Part shown: one piece after another, positions 6,522 to 9,595 of the stretch
How positions within the stretch are numbered: the first letter of the stretch is position 1
How the letters are laid out: every line of letters begins with the position of its first letter
Source of the DNA: Candidatus Auribacterota bacterium
Lineage (GTDB): Bacteria; Auribacterota; JAFGBW01; JAFGJP01
Direction: 5' to 3'
DNA: 9,595 nucleotides
Assembly (NCBI GenBank): GCA_016929035.1
Contig: JAFGJP010000126.1
Span: 1-9,595 of the forward strand
The notes under the pieces: model-generated
Seen by the model: the letters and a program-made list of their open reading frames with translations, nothing else
Database searches by the model: none
Told to the model about the DNA's origin: nothing
Program-made: the position numbers and the translations under genes

Positions 6522-7376
6522 GTGAAGCGATATTTTGTTTTTTTTACACTTTCATTCATTTTCTTTTTATCTTTTTCAGCTTTTTCTGAGGAAATCGACT
6601 TCGGAGACAAATCATCCAAGACGCTTGCGGCAAAAGCCTGGGATGCTCTGAAGGAAAAAAACTTTGCCAACGTTGATGCCTATGTCAATGAGTGCGTCAA
6701 GAATTACAAGAATAAAGCTCTTGAACAGCAGGCGACGTTAAGGGATTTCGCGCCTTCTGAAGATGTCGACTCTACCTGGGCGCTCAATGACGTGGCCACC
6801 TGCCTTTATATCAAGGGCCTTGCCCTGAAAGAGCAGGAAAAAACAGAAGAAGCAAAAAAAGTCTTTCAGGATATCTCGACCAGTCTCTCTTTTGCCCAGT
6901 GCTGGGATCCGGACAAAGAAGCGTTCTGGAAGGTCGGGGAAGCGGCTGAAGACCAGATTGCCATCATAGAAAAAGGCCTTGATTTTGGCGACTATTCTTC
7001 TGAGACTCTTACAGGCAAAGCATGGGCTGCTCTGGGCGCCGGCGATAATGATGCAGCTATTATCTACGCCCGCAAATGCATCCAGCTCTATTCCAAAGAA
7101 GCAAAAAAAATGCAAAAGAAACTTGAAGGCTATGCGTCAAAAGAAAAGGCTTTTGACTACTGGGCTCTCAATGACGTCGGCACATGCTATCTCATCATGG
7201 GCGATGCTTACCTGGCTAAAGGCGACAAGCAAAAGGCCATGGAAGCTTATAAAATTCTTGTCGAAGACTATTCTTATGCCCAGTGCTGGGACCCCAAGGG
7301 ATGGTTCTGGAAACCGGCCGTCTCAGCGCGCGGTAAGATCAACAAAATCCAGTCTGAGTCAGGCATGATGTACTGA
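6522..7376 (+). CDS. Exported protein of two 128-residue TPR-like repeats (WALNDV / CWDP motifs)
   Basis: This is an exported helical repeat protein of 284 residues. The start is a GTG at 6522, because AAAGGAGG (6508-6515) lies six bases before it and a signal peptide begins there (MKRYFVFFTLSFIFFLSFSA, cleaved near AFS-EE). A longer upstream reading frame would bury that signal. The mature chain is a direct duplication: residues 26-153 and 154-281, in the same register with no gap. Both halves carry DFGD-x-SS, an AWxAL helix, WALNDV-x-TC, and AQCWDP followed by FWK. Cys58/186, Cys94/222 and Cys127/255 correspond exactly. The WALNDV segments with flanking paired helices look TPR-like. From memory, homologs are sometimes labelled beta-glucanase precursor, but I see no catalytic motif and treat that label as unreliable. 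A scaffold or binding role in the periplasm or at the surface is more likely. It is divergent from the kinase gene. Confidence 0.8.
   Translation: MKRYFVFFTLSFIFFLSFSAFSEEIDFGDKSSKTLAAKAWDALKEKNFANVDAYVNECVKNYKNKALEQQATLRDFAPSEDVDSTWALNDVATCLYIKGLALKEQEKTEEAKKVFQDISTSLSFAQCWDPDKEAFWKVGEAAEDQIAIIEKGLDFGDYSSETLTGKAWAALGAGDNDAAIIYARKCIQLYSKEAKKMQKKLEGYASKEKAFDYWALNDVGTCYLIMGDAYLAKGDKQKAMEAYKILVEDYSYAQCWDPKGWFWKPAVSARGKINKIQSESGMMY
6597..7364 (+). repeat. In-frame duplication, two units of 384 bases
   Basis: The coding sequence contains two copies, 6597-6980 and 6981-7364, encoding 128 residues each. Landmarks (DFGD, WALNDV, QCWDP and three Cys per unit) are displaced by exactly 128 residues with no net gap. 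The DNA copies have diverged, so this is an old duplication. Confidence 0.75.
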
Positions 7377-7378
7377 GA

Positions 7379-7406
7379 TCAGACAACAGACGACAGACCA
7401 CAGATA
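7379..7406 (+). repeat. 7-base tandem array, four units of ACAGACN
   Basis: Four heptamers (TCAGACA, ACAGACG, ACAGACC, ACAGATA) begin three bases after the stop codon of the repeat protein gene. Rephased, each is GAY plus NACA. The array lies at the 3' end of a gene, like the array at 3753-3783 behind the kinase gene. Confidence 0.6.
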
Positions 7407-7509
7407 ACACGCTTCGCTGATAATAGCCAGAAAATAAAATATCAAAAATAAGGATTGCTGACATCATCTCCATCTGCAGAACACTTGGCTTATGAAATAT
7501 CTACCGCCT

Positions 7510-7599
7510 TACAGCAGCGACCGCGGCAGAGATGAAGGTTTTGCTGTAGACACTGATCCTGTGACCCTATGACGAAGACGGTCGTTACCTATCTGCCGC
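7510..7599 (+). ncRNA. Candidate structured RNA with three interleaved inverted repeats
   Basis: Three perfect complementary pairs overlap in about 90 bases: TACAGCA (7510-7516) with TGCTGTA (7542-7548), CGACCG (7518-7523) with CGGTCG (7579-7584), and GCGGCAGA (7523-7530) with TCTGCCGC (7592-7599). The order a-b-c-a'-b'-c' means they cross. They could form a pseudoknot or alternative folds. The last arm is followed by TTTGATATTTTTT, which resembles a terminator tail. I recognise no known RNA family and found no strong promoter just upstream. It could also lead into the activator gene at 7911. Confidence 0.3.
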
Positions 7600-7822
7600 T
7601 TTGATATTTTTTGAGAACGCCTTCAAAGTTACGTCACGGAATTAATTGTAGCCTCTGCTGAAACATTGTGATAAAATGATTAAGTCTTTATCTCCTTTTG
7701 TTTTGAAATGTGGTGAACCATGTCTGTTTAACCGTGGAGATACGGCTTCTGTATTAAGATTCTTTATCGTACACTGCTGGGTGCTTTTAACAGTTGAGAT
7801 GTTGCAGCTTGTCATAACAATA

Positions 7823-7850
7823 TTGATTTAACTCGATTATTTTTTATAAA
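7823..7850 (+). promoter_or_regulatory. Sigma-70-type promoter candidate for the second activator
   Basis: TTGATT (7823-7828) and TATAAA (7845-7850) have a 16-base spacer. Transcription would start near 7857, giving a leader of about 54 bases. The surrounding A/T-richness makes chance matches likely. Confidence 0.4.
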
Positions 7851-7910
7851 AAATTCTCAGACATTTCAAGAAGCAATCCTTTTGAAAAATTTGAGATCTC
7901 TTATAACAAC

Positions 7911-9272
7911 ATGAAAACAATACTCTGCATCACCCACCACCCTGAGAAGTATGATCTGCATCCTTTTCTTGATGAGCAGGACCATAAGATGGTGTTCCTT
8001 AAGCCTCTGGAAGATCTTAATGAGCAGGTAAAAAAAACACAGCCTCATCTTGTTCTTCTGGAGGCAGAAGACTCTCAGCCGGATATGCACAAGGCCATCA
8101 AGGATATTAGGAAGAGCCATTTCTCATATCTTCCTGTCATCATCATCGGGCCATCAGGAAACACAAAGTCAGTTGTGGAATCCATCAAGGCTGGCGCAGC
8201 GGACTTCGTGCCCAAGCCTTTTCGGAGAAATGAGCTGGCCTCGATCATTTTGAGCAATTTAAAGATCAGCCGTTCCACTTTTATGGATTCTTTCGGGATG
8301 ACCGATGAATCTCTGCAGAAATTCTTTGGTGTCAGTCATAAAATCAAAGCGACTATCGAACAGATTAAAATGATTGCGCCGACAGACATGACAGTCATGA
8401 TCCAGGGCGCATCAGGAACAGGAAAAGAGATCATAGCCCATCTTATTCATAGAATGAGCCGGCGCGCTCGCGAGAACTATATTTCCATTGACTGTGGGGC
8501 ACTGCCTGAGCCGCTTCTTGAAAGCGAGCTTTATGGATATGAAAGAGGAGCCTTTACGGGCGCCTATGCGATCAAGCCCGGGATGATCGAGATTGCCGAC
8601 AGGGGAACGCTCTTTCTTGATGAAATCGGAAACCTTTCTTCCATGAACCAGATGAAACTGCTTCGTTTTCTTGAAGAACGAATGGTCATGCGTCTGGGAG
8701 GAAAGAAAAAGAGAAGCGTGAATGTACGGATCATTGTGGCAACCAACTCAGACCTGAAGGAAGCCGTGAAAAAGAAAGAATTCAGGCTGGATCTTTTTTA
8801 CCGGCTGAGCGAATTTATTATTCATCTGCCGCTTTTAACTGAAAGAAAAGAAGACCTTCCGTCTCTGTGCGTCTACTTTTTGGGAGAAGCAGAAAGAAAG
8901 CTGAAAAAAAGAATTGCAGGCATTTCTCCTGAAGCCATGGACGTTCTGATGCAACACGAGTGGCCCGGCAATATCCGCGAACTCAAAAATGTCATCACAT
9001 CAGCTTCACTTCTGGCAAGAGATATCATTCTTCCTGAACACTTGAAGATCAAACATGTGGAAGACACCGGGGAGCAGGAAACTTTTAATTTATACAAGGA
9101 AGACTTTGACCTGAAAAATGCTGTCAAACAGGCTGTATCGGAAGTTGAAAAAAAATACATCGTTCAGGCGCTGATTGCTGCCAGGGGGAATAAAACCCTT
9201 GCCGCCAGAAAGCTGAAAATCGACCGAACGGCTCTTTATCAGAAGATCAGGGAATATCAGATCACTGTTTAA
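7911..9272 (+). CDS. NtrC-like sigma-54 activator with a degenerate receiver domain
   Basis: This is a cytoplasmic enhancer-binding protein of 453 residues. Residues 1 to about 118 have the receiver fold pattern, but the pocket is broken. The usual acidic pair after strand 1 is Thr8-His9, the phosphoacceptor at the end of strand 3 (HLVLLE) is Glu51, and the strand 4 Thr is Gly80. Only Lys102 in PKPF is kept. Conventional Asp phosphorylation is therefore unlikely, and Glu51 could mimic the phosphorylated state. The AAA+ module is intact: Walker A GASGTGKE (166-173), GAFTGA (213-218), Walker B Asp237-Glu238, and FRLDLFYRLS with Arg292 and Arg298. A Fis-type helix-turn-helix lies at about 426-448. 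The start has no good ribosome site, but a later Met27 would remove strand 1, so the ATG at 7911 is kept. Strong hairpins follow the stop. Its targets are unknown; no clear sigma-54 promoter stands beside it. Confidence 0.92.
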   Translation: MKTILCITHHPEKYDLHPFLDEQDHKMVFLKPLEDLNEQVKKTQPHLVLLEAEDSQPDMHKAIKDIRKSHFSYLPVIIIGPSGNTKSVVESIKAGAADFVPKPFRRNELASIILSNLKISRSTFMDSFGMTDESLQKFFGVSHKIKATIEQIKMIAPTDMTVMIQGASGTGKEIIAHLIHRMSRRARENYISIDCGALPEPLLESELYGYERGAFTGAYAIKPGMIEIADRGTLFLDEIGNLSSMNQMKLLRFLEERMVMRLGGKKKRSVNVRIIVATNSDLKEAVKKKEFRLDLFYRLSEFIIHLPLLTERKEDLPSLCVYFLGEAERKLKKRIAGISPEAMDVLMQHEWPGNIRELKNVITSASLLARDIILPEHLKIKHVEDTGEQETFNLYKEDFDLKNAVKQAVSEVEKKYIVQALIAARGNKTLAARKLKIDRTALYQKIREYQITV

Positions 9273-9274
9273 TC

Positions 9275-9306
9275 CGGATATTTCATAAGATTTCATGAGA
9301 TATCCG
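9275..9306 (+). repeat. Inverted repeat CGGATAT / ATATCCG just after the activator stop
   Basis: Seven-base perfect arms (9275-9281 and 9300-9306) enclose 18 bases. It abuts the larger terminator-like hairpin at 9307-9347, giving two stems in tandem in the 3' end of the transcript. Confidence 0.5.
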
Positions 9307-9347
9307 CTTTTGCTGAGGGAAATTGAAAAAATTCCTCTCAGCAAAAG
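9307..9347 (+). terminator. Long hairpin after the second activator, terminator-like
   Basis: CTTTTGCTGAG (9307-9317) and CTCAGCAAAAG (9337-9347) pair over 11 bases without mismatch. GGAA with TTCC then extends the stem past one bulged T (9336). The loop is A-rich. There is no clear U-tract after the stem on the plus strand, so it may act in 3' end protection or bidirectionally rather than as a textbook terminator. Confidence 0.5.
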
Positions 9348-9379
9348 ACGTGACATTTTATCATAGAAAAAATTAACGC

Positions 9380-9467
9380 GATTAACCCCATTTGCAGCTG
9401 CATTGCAGCTACATCACGGCACGCTGTGTGAATATTTCACAATTTTTGTGAAATATTCAGGTTAATC
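9380..9467. repeat. Nested palindromic element, branched-fold potential
   Basis: Outer arms GATTAACC (9380-9387) and GGTTAATC (9460-9467) are perfect. Inside lie AGCTGCA-T-TGCAGCT (9396-9410) and a 14-bp perfect hairpin with arms TGAATATTTCACAA (9429-9442) and its complement (9446-9459) around TTT. The whole could fold as a three-way branch. The 14-bp stem contains GTGAATATTTCAC, similar to the palindrome at 1519-1531. It could be a miniature mobile element, an RNA or an operator cluster; no target duplication was identified. Confidence 0.5.
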
Positions 9468-9555
9468 CAAGAGGGTCGCTGTTAAGATAATCATCCCACA
9501 CCATACCGCCATTATGTTTTTTTTCTTCCACCTGCAGGTCTATAGCTGATTTCAC
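9457..9555 (-). CDS. Doubtful 32-residue reading frame, possible small gene or gene remnant
   Basis: A GTG at 9555 opens 32 codons ending NGGMVWDDYLNSDPLGLT at a TGA (9459-9457). The composition looks protein-like, but there is no Shine-Dalgarno motif. A second minus-strand frame entering from beyond the window ends at the TGA at 9554-9552 (…SDTFSKIIIKNLA), overlapping the GTG as GTGA, the usual form of translational coupling. Alternatively the 32 codons continue upstream in the same frame past a TAA and a TGA, which would mean a decayed gene. I do not recognise a family. The stop codon lies inside the right arm of the 14-bp hairpin. Confidence 0.25.
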   Translation of the reverse strand: MKSAIDLQVEEKKHNGGMVWDDYLNSDPLGLT

Positions 9556-9595
9556 GCCAAATTTTTAATAATTATCTTTGAAAAAGTGTCAGATA
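9552..9595 (-). CDS. Possible C-terminal end of a gene beyond the window edge
   Basis: The minus-strand frame is open from the window edge for 13 codons (SDTFSKIIIKNLA) and stops at TGA 9554-9552. It is too short to judge. Its four-base overlap with the GTG of the next frame is the only support. Confidence 0.15.
   Translation of the reverse strand, partial: SDTFSKIIIKNLA

Larger units (their letters stand above)
7377..7910. other. Gene-free interval with a tandem array and candidate structured RNA
   Basis: This 534-base gap lies between two plus-strand genes. It starts with a 7-base-period array (7379-7406). It then has interleaved inverted repeats at 7510-7599, and ends with a promoter candidate for the activator (7823-7850). 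I found no convincing coding sequence. A 26-codon frame at 7492-7572 lacks a ribosome site. The part 7610-7820 holds only small weak hairpins that I cannot interpret. Confidence 0.6.

Noticed and set aside
7377..7500. TPP-like riboswitch fragment (GATAATAGCCAG)
   Set aside because: Only a short stretch resembles the conserved core; the other required element is absent and no thiamine gene is near.
7492..7572. 26-codon frame beginning MKYLPPYSSDRG
   Set aside because: There is no ribosome site, it is short, and it overlaps the interleaved inverted repeats, which explain the region better.

Overview
This window reads as a bacterial chromosome segment of moderate GC, probably from a Gram-negative, uncultivated-type lineage. 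Omnitrophota-like or Desulfobacterota-like genomes are my best guess. The guess rests on two sigma-54 activators, a eukaryote-like Ser/Thr kinase with an exported sensor half, exported proteins with ordinary signal peptides, and intergenic DNA full of short dispersed palindromes and degenerate tandem repeats. The sequence alone cannot prove a phylum.

Layout. On the minus strand, in transcription order, lie a membrane Ser/Thr protein kinase with an exported lectin-like plus TPR half (6280 to 3818), a FHA-GAF-AAA+-Fis sigma-54 activator (3375 to 1534), and a secreted clan A glycoside hydrolase with an Ig-like tail (1370 to 75). Divergent from the kinase on the plus strand is a small exported protein made of two 128-residue repeats (6522 to 7376). 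After a gene-free stretch of about 530 bases comes a second sigma-54 activator with a degenerate receiver domain (7911 to 9272). The right end holds two hairpins, a nested palindromic element (9380 to 9467) and a doubtful small reading frame on the minus strand.

How the parts may work together (inference). The kinase would sense something outside the cytoplasmic membrane, perhaps a glycan, through its ConA/LamG-like and TPR domains, and phosphorylate Thr residues inside. The FHA domain of the neighbouring activator is a phosphothreonine reader, so the pair could form a kinase-to-sigma-54 pathway. A weak GG-N10-GC promoter-like site and an inverted repeat about 129 bases upstream of its predicted start fit sigma-54 control of the hydrolase. 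The second activator lacks the acidic pocket of a receiver and has Glu at the phosphoacceptor position, so it is probably not a normal two-component output.

The intergenic DNA is unusual. Three arrays with a 7-base period follow a shared GAY-N4 scheme on the transcribed strand. Two arrays have a 10-base period. There are also several perfect hairpins, a set of interleaved inverted repeats at 7510-7599 that suggests a structured RNA, and a 13-base palindrome (GTGAA-N3-TTCAC) present in two separate intergenic regions.
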